Positions 9,256-18,379 are shown, counted from the first letter of the stretch. The stretch is DNA of 64,000 nucleotides from Pseudonocardia kujensis (GCF_021283305.1 NZ_JAJSOK010000001.1:186001-250000); one strand, 5' to 3'. Program-made: numbers and translations. Notes: generated from the letters alone by a model not told the origin.

Positions 9256-9670
9256 GGTGTTCTCCTGTCGGGTCGGCGGCGCGCCGGGCCCGGCGTCCGC
9301 GGTGGAGTTCGGTGTCGAGGGCGTCGAGCCGGGCGGCGGGTCCGGCCGGCGGCGCGGCGACGTCGTCAGTGCCGACGAGGCCGCCGCCGTCGGCGCGGTC
9401 CTCGCTGTCGTGGGAGGTGAGCGGGCGGAAGCGGTCCAGCCACCGGTCAAGCTCCGTGAGCCCGGCGCGGCGGAGCGTGTAGACGCGGTGCTGGCCGCGC
9501 ACCGCGGACTCGACGAGGCCCGCCTCCCGGAGGACCCGCAGGTGCCGGCTGACGGCCGGCCGGGTGACCGGGAACCGAGCAGCGATGTCCCCCGCCGTGA
9601 CCGGGCCCTCGGCGAGCAGCTCGACCACCCGGCGGCGCAGGGGGTCGGACAGCACCGTGAACGCGTCCAC
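9242..9670 (-). CDS. ArsR-type winged-helix regulator
   Basis: A 142-aa regulator. The N-terminal HTH spans about residues 1-80: FTVLSDPLRRRVVELLAEGP, GDIAARFPVTRPAVSRHLRV, LREAGLVESAVRGQHRVYTL. No metal-binding Cys pair is seen, so it is not a metal sensor of the SmtB type; it fits the SRPBCC-linked subgroup. The C-terminal half is low complexity. First gene of a two-gene unit with the overlapping SRPBCC gene, divergent from the NRPS operon across a 224-bp gap. Autoregulation is likely but inferred. Confidence 0.9.
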   Translation of the reverse strand: MDAFTVLSDPLRRRVVELLAEGPVTAGDIAARFPVTRPAVSRHLRVLREAGLVESAVRGQHRVYTLRRAGLTELDRWLDRFRPLTSHDSEDRADGGGLVGTDDVAAPPAGPAARLDALDTELHRGRRARRAADPTGEHRGTA

Positions 9671-9894
9671 GCCGATATGTAACCGTAGGCGTACTTAACT
9701 GGCAAGTGCACACAACGCCTGGGCGGCGAGCCGCTCGCCGGGGGAGGCGCGTGGCGCCCGTCCGGCCCAGTGTGATCGCGCAGCGTGACCCAAAACCGCT
9801 GCGGGGACCACGAAAGAGTTACCCGGCGGGTTGTCGGGGTAGGCCGCGGATTCGTCTCCCCGCACTGCCGACGCAAGAAAGAGGAACGCTCCCC

Positions 9895-12800
9895 GTGTCC
9901 TTGGCCCCCTCCTCGGGCCGTCGTGTGCCCGATGCGCGCGACGATCTCCCCGACCCCGCGTGGTCGCGCCTGCACCACGTCGTCGAGACCACCGCCCGCC
10001 GCTCGCCCGGCGCCGTGGCCGTCGACGACCACGGCGAGCTGCTGACCTACGCCGAGCTCGACGCCCACGCCGACGGCCTCGCACACCTGCTCCGCGAGCG
10101 CGGGGTGGTTCCGGGCGGCCGGGTCGGGCTGCTGCTCGCGCGGTCGTGGCGCACCTATGTCGCGCTCCTGGCGGTGCTCAAGGCGGGTGCCGCGTTCGTG
10201 CCGATCGATCCGGCGTCGCCCGTGGACCGGGTCGCCTACATCGCCGACGACGCGGGGCTGGACCTGCTCGTCACGACGTCCGACCGCGCCCCCGGCCTGC
10301 CGGTCCCGGAGCTCTGCCTGGACACCGTGCCGCTGTCCCCGGCCCTCGACCCGCCCGTCGACGACGTCGAGGGCGCCGGCGACCCGACCTGCTACGTCAT
10401 CTACACGTCCGGTTCCAGCGGGCGGCCGAAGGGCGTGGAGGTCGCGCACTCGAGCATCGTCAACTTCCTGCGCGTGGTCCCCGGCGTCTACGACGTCCGC
10501 CCCCGCGACCGCGTCTACCAGGGCATGACGATCTCCTTCGACTTCTCGATCGAGGAGATCTGGCCGACCTTCGCCGTGGGCGCGACCCTCGTCGTCGGCC
10601 CGGACGACGAGCGGCGCCTCGGTGCCGACCTGGCCGACTTCCTCGACCGCAGCGGCGTGACCGTCCTCTACGCGGTGCCGACCCTGCTGGCCACGATCCC
10701 CCGGGACCTCCCGGCCGTGCGCGGTCTGATGGTGGGCGGCGAGGCCTGCCCCGCCCACCTCGTGGAGCGCTGGGCGCGCCCGGGGCGCCGGATGCTGAAC
10801 ACCTACGGACCCACCGAGGCCACGGTGACCGCGACCTGGGGCGAGCTGCTCCCCGGGCGCCCGGTGACCATCGGCCGTCCGCTGCCGACCTACACGATCC
10901 ACATCCTCGACGAGGACCTGCGCGAGGTCGCCGGCGACGCCGCGGGCGAGATCTGCATCGGCGGCCCGGGCGTGGCACGCGGCTACGTCGGCCTGCCGGA
11001 GAAGACGGCCGACCGGTTCGTCAGCTTCCGCGGTGAGCGCATCTACCGCACCGGGGACCTCGGCCACCGGGACCCCTCGGGCGAGATCGTCTACCTCGGG
11101 CGCGCCGACGACGAGGTGAAGATCCGCGGGCACCGGGTCGACCTGGGCGAGATCGACAGTGTGCTGCTCGGCGACCCTGCGGTGGGCAGCGCCGTGGCCG
11201 CGATGCTCGACGACGAGCTCGTGGCCTACGTGACCACGGAGCGTCCCGCCGAGGGACTGCGGGAGCGCCTGCACGCGCGGCTGCGGGAGCGGGTGCCCGA
11301 CTACATGGTCCCCGGGCACCTGGAGGTGCTGCCCGCGCTGCCGACCATGCCGAGCGGCAAGGTCGACCGCAAGCGGCTGCCCGCGCCCACCTCGCCGCGG
11401 CTCGTCGCGGTGTCCGGCGCGGTCGTGCCGCCGGCGACGGCCGCCGAGGAACGGGTCCGCGACGCCTGGGCCGAGGCCTGCGGGATCGATGCGGCCCAGC
11501 TGTCCGTCACCGCCAACTTCTTCGCCGAGCTCGGCGGTCACTCGCTGCTCGCGGCCACCGCCGTGTCGGCGATGCGCGAGCGCGGCGCGGCGACGGTCGC
11601 GGTGCGGGACCTGTACGAGAACCCGACGGTGCGCGGGCTCGCCGCCGCCCTTCCCGACGCCACGCTCCCCGGCGCCACCGCACGCACCGAGCCGGAGACG
11701 ACCTCCCCGGTGCGCTACGGGCTGGCCGGCACCGCGCAGGCGGGCGTGCTGTACCTGCTGCTGATGCTGCTCGCCGCCCCGGTCGCCGCGGTCTACGTGG
11801 CCGAGGGCGGGCAGGTCTCGCTCGGGGTGCTGACCGCCATCGCGCTCACGGCGACCGCGGTCTACCTCGCGACCCGATGGCTGCTCGCGCCACTTGGGAT
11901 CCGGCTGCTCGGCCGCGGGGTGCGGCCGGGTCGGTACCGGCTGTGGGGCCGGGTGCACCTGCGGTTGTGGGCGACGGACCTGCTGCTGTCCTTCACCCCG
12001 CTGCCGGTGCTGAGCGGATCCGCGCTGCTGCCGGGGTTCCTGCGCCGGCTCGGCGCGCAGATCGGATCCGAGGCACACCTCGGGACGGCCTCGCTCTCGC
12101 TGCCGCAGCTGATCGAGATCGGTGACGACGCGAGCGTCGGGTACGGCGCGGCCCTGCGCCCGTGGGTCGTCGAGGAGGGCCGGGTGGTGGTCGGGCCGGT
12201 CCGCGTCGGGGCCCGGGCGTTCGTCGGGGCCGGGGCGCTGCTGCGGCCGGGCGCCGTCGTCGGCACCGGCGCGGTGCTGGGGGAACAGGCGCTGCTGGTC
12301 GGCGAGGTGCCGCCCGGGCAGCGGTGGTCGGGGTCGCCGGCCGCCCCCGACACCGGTCGAAGCGACGACGAGGTGGCCGGGCTCGCCGCGCTGCCCCCGG
12401 CCCAGCCGTGGGGCGCCGCGGGCCGCCTCGGCACGCTCGCCGGTCTCGCGCTGCTCGACCTGCTGCCGATCCTCATGCTGGTGCCGACCCTGCTGCTGGT
12501 CTGGGGCGCGCTGCTCGAGTTCGGGCAGACCGTCGGGCTGCTCGCGGCGGCGTGCGTGGGGCCGGTGTTCGTGGCCACGGCGTGCCTGACGATCGCCGCC
12601 ACCCGCCAGGCGGTGCTGCCGGCCACCCCGACCGGGACCCATCCCGCGCGCTCGACCCTCGGCGTGCGCAAGTGGGTCGCCGACAAGCTGCTCGAGATGA
12701 GCCTGGAGCTCACCAACTCGCTCTACGCCACGCTCTACACCGTGCCTTGGCTGCGTGCGCTGGGCGCCCGGGTGGGTCCCGGTGCCGAGGTGTCGACCGT

Positions 12801-13971
12801 CGCGCACGTCGATCCCGACCTGCTCACCCTCGGCCGGGAGAGCTTCGTCGCCGACATGGCCAGCGCGGGCGGGGCGACCTTCCACCGCGGCTGGGTCTCC
12901 TTCCGGACCACCGAGGTCGGCGACCGCGCGTTCGTCGGGAACGCGGCGTTGCTGCCGCCGGGGTCGCGGCTCGGCGCCGGGTCGTTGGTCGGCGTTCAGA
13001 CCGTGCCGCCGCCCGGCGGCGTGCCGGCGGACACCGCCTGGCTCGGCTCGCCCGCCATGCACCTGCCCGCCCGCCAGGACAGCGGCGACTTCGCCGAGCG
13101 GCTGACCTTCCGGCCCTCGCGCCGGCGGGTCGCCGAGCGGCTGGCGATCGAGTTCCTGCGGATCTGCCTGCCGTCGTCGGTGATCGCGGTGGCGGTCTAC
13201 CTGTACCTGCTGGCGCTGTCCACGGTCGCCGCCGTGGGCGCTCCGCTGGGGGCCGCGGTACTGGTCGCGCCGCTGCTGGCCGTGCTCTTCGGGGTCCTGG
13301 TCACCGGTGCGGTCGCGGCGGTGAAATGGCTCGTCGTCGGCACCTATCGGCCGCGGGTGGAACCGTTGTGGAGCCGGTTCGTGCGCCGGTCCGAGTTCGT
13401 CACGGGGTTGTACGAGGCCGCGGCGGTGCCGGCGATGCTGCAGCTCTTCCGCGGGACCCCGCTGCTCCCGCCGGCGCTGCGCCTGCTCGGTGCGCGGATC
13501 GGTCGCCGCACCCACCTCGCCACGACCTACCTCACCGAGTTCGACCTGGTCGACATCGGGGACGACGCCGCGGTCGGCCGGGACGCCTCGCTGCAGACCC
13601 ACCTCTTCGAGGACCGCGTGATGAAGATGTCCACCGTGCGGATCGGCGCGGGTGCCACCGTCGGGGACCGGGCGGTCGTGCTCTACGACGCCACGGTCGG
13701 GGAGGGGGCCGCACTCGCGCCGTTGTCGCTGGTCATGAAGGGCGAATCGCTGCCGGCGCACACCCGGTGGCGGGGCATCCCCGCCGAGGGGGTGGTCGAG
13801 GAGCCGGCCGCGCAGCCCCTCACCGAGCCCGTGACCGAGCCCCTGACCGAGCCCGTGACCGAAGCCGTGCCCGAGCCCGTGACGGAGCCCCTCCGGCACG
13901 TGGGCCCGGCGCTGCCCCGGCACCGCCGCGCCCGGCACCGCCGCGGGTCGCGCCGCGACCTGGCCGCCTGA
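9895..13971 (+). CDS. Pls/PosA-type membrane non-ribosomal peptide synthetase
   Basis: A 1358-aa synthetase with the architecture of epsilon-poly-L-lysine synthetase (about 1320 aa). The adenylation domain (about 20-500) has YIYTSGSSGRPKGVEV-type ATP binding, FDFSIEEIW with core Asp216, NTYGPTEA, YRTGDLG and the catalytic K489 in PSGKVDRK. A carrier domain carries LGGHSLL with phosphopantetheine Ser550. Three pairs of transmembrane helices (about 612-668, 843-902, 1085-1151) separate three terminal domains with left-handed beta-helix hexapeptide repeats, the Pls condensing units. There is no condensation or thioesterase domain. The GTG at 9895 follows AAGAAAGAGGA. First gene of a coupled operon. 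Expected role: iterative polymerisation of one amino acid at the membrane; the product is unknown. Confidence 0.93.
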   Translation: MSLAPSSGRRVPDARDDLPDPAWSRLHHVVETTARRSPGAVAVDDHGELLTYAELDAHADGLAHLLRERGVVPGGRVGLLLARSWRTYVALLAVLKAGAAFVPIDPASPVDRVAYIADDAGLDLLVTTSDRAPGLPVPELCLDTVPLSPALDPPVDDVEGAGDPTCYVIYTSGSSGRPKGVEVAHSSIVNFLRVVPGVYDVRPRDRVYQGMTISFDFSIEEIWPTFAVGATLVVGPDDERRLGADLADFLDRSGVTVLYAVPTLLATIPRDLPAVRGLMVGGEACPAHLVERWARPGRRMLNTYGPTEATVTATWGELLPGRPVTIGRPLPTYTIHILDEDLREVAGDAAGEICIGGPGVARGYVGLPEKTADRFVSFRGERIYRTGDLGHRDPSGEIVYLGRADDEVKIRGHRVDLGEIDSVLLGDPAVGSAVAAMLDDELVAYVTTERPAEGLRERLHARLRERVPDYMVPGHLEVLPALPTMPSGKVDRKRLPAPTSPRLVAVSGAVVPPATAAEERVRDAWAEACGIDAAQLSVTANFFAELGGHSLLAATAVSAMRERGAATVAVRDLYENPTVRGLAAALPDATLPGATARTEPETTSPVRYGLAGTAQAGVLYLLLMLLAAPVAAVYVAEGGQVSLGVLTAIALTATAVYLATRWLLAPLGIRLLGRGVRPGRYRLWGRVHLRLWATDLLLSFTPLPVLSGSALLPGFLRRLGAQIGSEAHLGTASLSLPQLIEIGDDASVGYGAALRPWVVEEGRVVVGPVRVGARAFVGAGALLRPGAVVGTGAVLGEQALLVGEVPPGQRWSGSPAAPDTGRSDDEVAGLAALPPAQPWGAAGRLGTLAGLALLDLLPILMLVPTLLLVWGALLEFGQTVGLLAAACVGPVFVATACLTIAATRQAVLPATPTGTHPARSTLGVRKWVADKLLEMSLELTNSLYATLYTVPWLRALGARVGPGAEVSTVAHVDPDLLTLGRESFVADMASAGGATFHRGWVSFRTTEVGDRAFVGNAALLPPGSRLGAGSLVGVQTVPPPGGVPADTAWLGSPAMHLPARQDSGDFAERLTFRPSRRRVAERLAIEFLRICLPSSVIAVAVYLYLLALSTVAAVGAPLGAAVLVAPLLAVLFGVLVTGAVAAVKWLVVGTYRPRVEPLWSRFVRRSEFVTGLYEAAAVPAMLQLFRGTPLLPPALRLLGARIGRRTHLATTYLTEFDLVDIGDDAAVGRDASLQTHLFEDRVMKMSTVRIGAGATVGDRAVVLYDATVGEGAALAPLSLVMKGESLPAHTRWRGIPAEGVVEEPAAQPLTEPVTEPLTEPVTEAVPEPVTEPLRHVGPALPRHRRARHRRGSRRDLAA
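13821..13893 (+). repeat. Six 12-bp tandem repeats encoding TEPV/TEPL
   Basis: Near the 3' end of the synthetase gene the unit ACCGAGCCC(G/C)TG recurs six times with slight drift, encoding TEPV-TEPL-TEPV-TEAV-PEPV-TEPL. It forms an acidic Pro/Thr-rich spacer between the last hexapeptide domain and a very basic tail (RRARHRRGSRRDLAA). The copy number probably varies between strains. Confidence 0.85.
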
Positions 13972-14618
13972 TGCGGGCCGTCGTCTACCGCGGCCGCGCG
14001 TCCCGCCCGGCCGGGTGCGCCGAGGCCGTCGGCGCACTGCTGGAACGGCACGGCCTGCAGGTCCGGTTCGTGGGCCGGCGGCAGCTCACCCCCGAGGTGC
14101 TCGCGACCGCCGACGTCTACGCCCAGCCCGGCGGCGGCACCCTCGCCGCCGCCTGGCGACACTTGCACCGGCGCCGCTCCACCATCCGCGACTACGTCAC
14201 CGGCGGCGGCCGCTACCTGGGCTTCTGCCTCGGCGGCTACCTGGCAGGCGCGACCCCCGGGTTCGCGCTGCTGCCCGGCGACACCGACCGCTACGCCGGC
14301 TCACCCGGGTCGGCGACCGACGACACGGGCGATCTCGTCCTGCCCGTCTCCTGGCGCGGCCGTTCCCGTCCCGTCTTCTTCCAGGACGGCCCGGTGTTCC
14401 TCCTCGACCCGGGCGCCGGAGCCGGCGTCGAGGTCCTCGCCCGCTACCCGGAGGGCGGCGTGGCCGCGCTGGCCTGCCCGTTCGGCGCGGGTCGGGTCGC
14501 CGTCGCCGGTCCCCACCCGGAGGCGGGGCCGGACTGGTTCGCCGACGCCGGCCTGGCCGTCCCCGACCCGCTGCCCACCGACCTGGGGCACGACCTGATC
14601 GACGAGGTGCTCGCATGA
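13971..14618 (+). CDS. BPL_N / class-I amidotransferase-like protein
   Basis: A 215-aa protein resembling the glutamine-amidotransferase-like N-terminal domain of biotin-protein ligase (BPL_N). The nucleophile elbow is visible as YLGFCLGGYLAG (Cys86), preceded by DVYAQPGGGTL, the usual oxyanion strand. Later VFFQDGPVFLL and ARYPEGGVAALACPFGAGRV match the BPL_N core. No ligase domain follows. Its ATG overlaps the NRPS stop (TGATG), so it is translated with it. Possible role: amide/ester hydrolysis or amidation linked to the polymer; this is inference only. Confidence 0.75.
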   Translation: MRAVVYRGRASRPAGCAEAVGALLERHGLQVRFVGRRQLTPEVLATADVYAQPGGGTLAAAWRHLHRRRSTIRDYVTGGGRYLGFCLGGYLAGATPGFALLPGDTDRYAGSPGSATDDTGDLVLPVSWRGRSRPVFFQDGPVFLLDPGAGAGVEVLARYPEGGVAALACPFGAGRVAVAGPHPEAGPDWFADAGLAVPDPLPTDLGHDLIDEVLA

Positions 14619-15850
14619 CCGCCACCGCCCCGGTGACCACGCCGACCACCACCCCGGACGCGACGACGGTCGCGCGGCCCCCCGCGGCGGCGGGCCCGTC
14701 GCGGCTGCTCGGCATGGACGCCGCCCGCGGTGTGGCCGTGCTCGGCATGATGGCCGTCCACTCGCTCTACGACACCACTCCGGACGGCGCGCCGACCACG
14801 ATGTACATGGTCACCGCGGGCCGCTCGGCGGCGGTCTTCGCCGTGCTCGCCGGGGTCGGCATCGCGTTCACCACCGGACGGCGGCGCGTCCGGTGGGGCG
14901 GCGAGGGCCGGTCCGCGGCCGCGTCGCTGACCGCCCGCGCCGGCGTCGTCGGGGCGATCGGGCTGGCCCTGGGCTGGGGTTCCGCGGAGATCGCGGCGAA
15001 CATCCTCCCGTACTACGCGCTGATGTTCCTGCTCGCGATCCCGCTGGTGTTCCTCCCGACCCGGGCGCTGGCCGGGGTGGCGACGCTGCTCGCGGCGGGG
15101 ATGCCGGTGCTGAGCCAGTGGGTCCGGGCGGGGCTGCCCGCCCCCACGCTCGAGAACCCGACCGTGGCGCAGCTGGTCACCGACCCGCTCGGGCTGCTCT
15201 CCGAGCTGGCGCTCACCGGGTACTACCCGGCGCTGCCCTGGCTGGCCTACCTCGCCGTCGGCATCGCCGTCGGGCGGCTGCGGCTCACCGACACCCGCGT
15301 GGCGGCGTGGCTGGCCGCGGGCGGGGCCGCGCTCGCGGTGGTCGCCACGGTCGTCGCCCGCTGCGTGATGGGTCCCCTCGGCGGCGACGCCGCGGTCGCC
15401 GCCGTTACCCCGCCCGCCGTACTCGCCACGGCGCCCACGGTCCCGGACTTCGTCGCCGTGGCCCCGGAGGGCGTCACCCCGACGACGACGTGGTGGTGGC
15501 TCGGCACGGACGCCCCGCACTCCGGGACGCCGCTCGACCTCGCCCAGACCATCGGCTCCGCCCTGGCGGTGCTCGGGGTGATGCTCCTCCTCGGCCGCTC
15601 GGCGAACCGGCTGGTGCAGGGCGCAGTGCGGCCGCTCGCCGCGGTCGGGTCGCTGACCCTCACCGTGTACACGCTGCACGTGGTGTTCCTGAACTCACCG
15701 CTCGACACGTTCGACGCCCTCCCGGGCTACCTCGTGCAGGTCGTGGTGGCGGCCCTCGGCGCGCTCGCCTGGCGCCGGGCCGTCGGCCGCGGCCCGCTCG
15801 AGTCGCTCGTCCGCGTGGTCGCGCGGGCCGCCGCACGCGCCGCCGCGTGA
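14615..15850 (+). CDS. Polytopic membrane protein, HGSNAT/YeiB-like acyltransferase
   Basis: A 411-aa integral membrane protein with about ten hydrophobic segments. After a Thr/Pro-rich cytosolic N-terminus comes RLLGMDAARGVAVLGMMAVH, the signature of the heparan-alpha-glucosaminide N-acetyltransferase catalytic region (DUF1624) and YeiB-like (DUF418) families: Arg/Asp, then RG and a membrane His. The end (GSLTLTVYTLHVVFLNS) matches the conserved penultimate helix of these families. The start overlaps the previous stop (ATGA). In this operon it could modify the polymer with an acyl group across the membrane, or export it; neither is shown. Confidence 0.8.
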   Translation: MTATAPVTTPTTTPDATTVARPPAAAGPSRLLGMDAARGVAVLGMMAVHSLYDTTPDGAPTTMYMVTAGRSAAVFAVLAGVGIAFTTGRRRVRWGGEGRSAAASLTARAGVVGAIGLALGWGSAEIAANILPYYALMFLLAIPLVFLPTRALAGVATLLAAGMPVLSQWVRAGLPAPTLENPTVAQLVTDPLGLLSELALTGYYPALPWLAYLAVGIAVGRLRLTDTRVAAWLAAGGAALAVVATVVARCVMGPLGGDAAVAAVTPPAVLATAPTVPDFVAVAPEGVTPTTTWWWLGTDAPHSGTPLDLAQTIGSALAVLGVMLLLGRSANRLVQGAVRPLAAVGSLTLTVYTLHVVFLNSPLDTFDALPGYLVQVVVAALGALAWRRAVGRGPLESLVRVVARAAARAAA

Positions 15851-17271
15851 TCGTGGCGAGGCTCCGCACCGCGAGGGCCCGGGCGGCGGGCATCCGGGCG
15901 GTAGGGCTCGCTGCACTGCTCGGGACGCTGCTCGCCGCGTGCACCGCCACCGGTACCGGTCCCGACACCGTCGCGACGTGGCCCGCCCCGCCCACGGACC
16001 GGCCCGTCGTCGACGTCACCTTCGACATGGCGCCCGACCTCGCGTCCGCGACCGGCACCGAGACCGTCCGGTTCACCCCGGACCAGCAGGTCTGCGAGCT
16101 GGTCTTCCGGAACTGGCCGAACAAGCCGACCGCCGCCCGCGACGGCAGCGGCCTGCAGATCACCGAGGCCCGCGTCGGCGGCACGGGGATGGCGCCCCAG
16201 GTCGCGCCCGACCCGACCCTGGTCACCCTGCCGCTGCCGGCCTGCGTCCCGGCGGGGACCGCGGTCACCGCGGACCTCACCTTCCGGCTGACCCTCGGGA
16301 AGGACTCGGGCGAGCGCGTCGGGTACTCGCCGGCCACCGGTACGGCATGGTTCGGCACCGCGTTCCCGCTGCTGGCCTGGGTGCGCGGCGAGGGCTGGGT
16401 CCGCGATCCCGCGGTCGACCTCTACGGGGAGACCGCGACCAGCGAGGACGCGGCGCTGGCCCTCGCCGTCACCGCCGCGGCGGGGCAGGAGGTCGTCGCG
16501 ACCGGAAGCGCGGCGGGCACCGCGACCCCGGCGCCGGGCCGCGTGACGCACCGGTTCACGGCCGACGCCGTGCGGGACGCCGCCGTGTCCGTGGGCGCCT
16601 ACGACGTGACCACGCGGGAGGTCCGCGGAGTCCGAGTGCACGTGGCGACCCCGCGCTCGGGCAGCCGCGCCACCGGCGACGAGTGGATCGACGAGCTGGA
16701 CCTCGCCCTGCAGAAGCACGGCGCACTGCTCGGTTCCTACCCCTACCCCGACCTGACCGCGACGATCGTGCCCACCCAGAGCGACGGCGTCGAGTTCCCG
16801 ATGGCGCTGCAGTTCGCCGACGACCGCCGCGCCGAGATGCCGGGCCTGGTCGCCCACGAGGTGGCCCACCAGTGGTTCTACTCGCTGGTGGGGAACGACC
16901 AGGCCCGCGACCCGTGGCTGGACGAGGCCTTCGCCACCTGGGCCCAGGCGCTGGCCACGGGACAGGAGGACCGCTACCGCCTCGACCGGATCCCCGGTGA
17001 CCTGCGCGGACGCACCGGCGAGCCGATGGGGTACTGGGCCGGGACGGGCGACTTCGACCGCTACGTCCGCGGCGTCTACGACCAGGGCGCCGCGGCCCTG
17101 CTCGACGCCCGCCGCCGCGCCGGCGCCGACCGGTTCGACGCCGCGGTCCGCACGTACCTGCACGACAACGCCCACCGCGTCGCCGGCCCGTCCGACGTGA
17201 CGGCCGCCTTCCGGGACGTGCCCGAGGCGCTCCGGGCCCTTCGCGACGCGGGTGCGCTGCCCGCCGACTGA
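15847..17271 (+). CDS. Secreted M1-family zinc metallopeptidase, lipoprotein
   Basis: A 474-aa putative exported aminopeptidase. The N-terminus has basic residues, a hydrophobic core and a lipobox LLAAC (Cys near residue 36), predicting a membrane-anchored lipoprotein. The zinc site is HEVAHQW (H337, E338, H341) with E360 in WLDEAFA, the exact HExxH-18-E spacing of gluzincins. The usual GxMEN motif is replaced by DGVEFPMALQF, as in the shorter actinobacterial M1 group. The GTG start overlaps the acyltransferase stop (GTGA). Last gene of the operon; it may trim or degrade the secreted peptide polymer (inference). Confidence 0.9.
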   Translation: MIVARLRTARARAAGIRAVGLAALLGTLLAACTATGTGPDTVATWPAPPTDRPVVDVTFDMAPDLASATGTETVRFTPDQQVCELVFRNWPNKPTAARDGSGLQITEARVGGTGMAPQVAPDPTLVTLPLPACVPAGTAVTADLTFRLTLGKDSGERVGYSPATGTAWFGTAFPLLAWVRGEGWVRDPAVDLYGETATSEDAALALAVTAAAGQEVVATGSAAGTATPAPGRVTHRFTADAVRDAAVSVGAYDVTTREVRGVRVHVATPRSGSRATGDEWIDELDLALQKHGALLGSYPYPDLTATIVPTQSDGVEFPMALQFADDRRAEMPGLVAHEVAHQWFYSLVGNDQARDPWLDEAFATWAQALATGQEDRYRLDRIPGDLRGRTGEPMGYWAGTGDFDRYVRGVYDQGAAALLDARRRAGADRFDAAVRTYLHDNAHRVAGPSDVTAAFRDVPEALRALRDAGALPAD

Positions 17272-17352
17272 CGGGAGCCGGGCGCCGCCGCGGTTTCGCC
17301 GCCGACGGGGCGGGGATGCCGCCCGTGACCCCTCGCACCTCCCGGAGGACCC

Positions 17353-17511
17353 GTGCCGAACAGCGATCCCGACCCGCGCGACGACGACCGGCCGGAGCCC
17401 GTGGACGCGCCGACCCGCGACGTCGACCCGGGCACCGCGCGTCCGACCGACGACGGGCGCGACGAGCGCACCGAGGCCGAGCGGGAGGCCACCGAGTTCG
17501 GCGGGGAGTGA
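17353..17511 (+). CDS. Small acidic hypothetical protein
   Basis: A 52-aa protein made almost entirely of Asp, Glu, Arg, Pro and Thr (MPNSDPDPRDDDRPEPVD... ending EATEFGGE), probably disordered. GTG 17353 has a good GGAGGA site 5 bp upstream and a clean stop. Similar short acidic ORFs are common in actinobacteria without known function. It follows the peptidase by 81 bp and is convergent with the DUF1707 gene. Confidence 0.55.
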   Translation: MPNSDPDPRDDDRPEPVDAPTRDVDPGTARPTDDGRDERTEAEREATEFGGE

Positions 17512-17551
17512 CCCGCCGCCCGGCCGCCCCGGCGACCGGGACCGCGGCCGA

Positions 17552-18379
17552 TCAGATCGCCTCGTGGGGGTGCACGGCGATGATCGAGCCGTCCGGCCGC
17601 GCCTCGAGGTACCCGGTCTCGCCGTTGTCGTTCGAGGCGTGGACCGCGATCCGCGGGCCCTCGCCCTCGTCGTCGATGATCATGTAGCGGCTGGTCGGGT
17701 CCGCGACCTTCAGGCTCTCCGGCGCACCGGCCACCAGCCCGAGCGCGGTCCGCGCGTCGATCGTCGCGAGGTCGACGACGGGCTGGTCCGCGTCGCGGGT
17801 GCCGGCCGGGCTCGGGCCGTCGAGACCGCCGCGGTAGGTGTAGGACTGCGCGCGGCCCGGCGAGCCCTCGACCGGGACGGTGAGCACCGCGTAGTCGGGG
17901 TAGACCGTGGCGTCGGCGACGACCGCGGTGCCCAGCCGCGCGCGGAGGTCCCCGACGAGGCGGTCGAAGCCCTCCGGGGTGTGCAGCCCGGCCGGTGTCA
18001 CCACGACCGGGGCGACCGGGGCGACCGGCGCGCCCGCCGCGACGGCCCCGGACGTGGTCGTCGCCGGCGCGCTCGATCTGCCGGCGGCGTGCCCGATCCC
18101 GAACCCCACCCCGAGCAGGGCCAGCGCGACCAGCACACCGGCCCACCGCGCGCCGCGGGAGCGCGGCGGTCGATCCGGGGGCAGCAATGCGATCGGGCGT
18201 TCCAGCTGCAGGTCCGCCACCAGCGCCTTCAGCTCCCCGAGGGTGGTCGCCCGCAGCGCGGTGGCGGTGCGCTCGCGGTGCTCGGCCCCGTCCATCTGCC
18301 CCTCCGCGTACGCGGTGTCGAGGGCGTTGCACAGCGCGTTCCGGTCCGCGTCGCGGGCCCGGGTGCGGAGGGAGGACAC
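17552..18379 (-). CDS. DUF1707 membrane-anchored protein
   Basis: A 275-aa protein. Residues 8-60 form a DUF1707 domain (RARDADRNALCNALDTAYAE, GQMDGAEHRERTATALRA, TTLGELKALVADLQ), a short SHOCT-like helical module of actinobacterial membrane proteins. One transmembrane helix follows (WAGVLVALALLGVGFGIGHA), then an Ala/Pro-rich linker and an extracytoplasmic domain of about 140 residues with no recognised fold (ending in RPDGSIIAVHPHEAI). Divergent/convergent context gives no role. A sensor or envelope protein is plausible. Confidence 0.8.
   Translation of the reverse strand: MSSLRTRARDADRNALCNALDTAYAEGQMDGAEHRERTATALRATTLGELKALVADLQLERPIALLPPDRPPRSRGARWAGVLVALALLGVGFGIGHAAGRSSAPATTTSGAVAAGAPVAPVAPVVVTPAGLHTPEGFDRLVGDLRARLGTAVVADATVYPDYAVLTVPVEGSPGRAQSYTYRGGLDGPSPAGTRDADQPVVDLATIDARTALGLVAGAPESLKVADPTSRYMIIDDEGEGPRIAVHASNDNGETGYLEARPDGSIIAVHPHEAI

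Noticed and set aside
8788..14037. A 1749-codon open frame on the minus strand opposite the synthetase gene
   Set aside because: Except for its last part (the SRPBCC gene), it is rich in Arg/His/Gly/Asp with no domain and mirrors the codon pattern of the plus-strand NRPS gene; typical antisense shadow in high-GC DNA.
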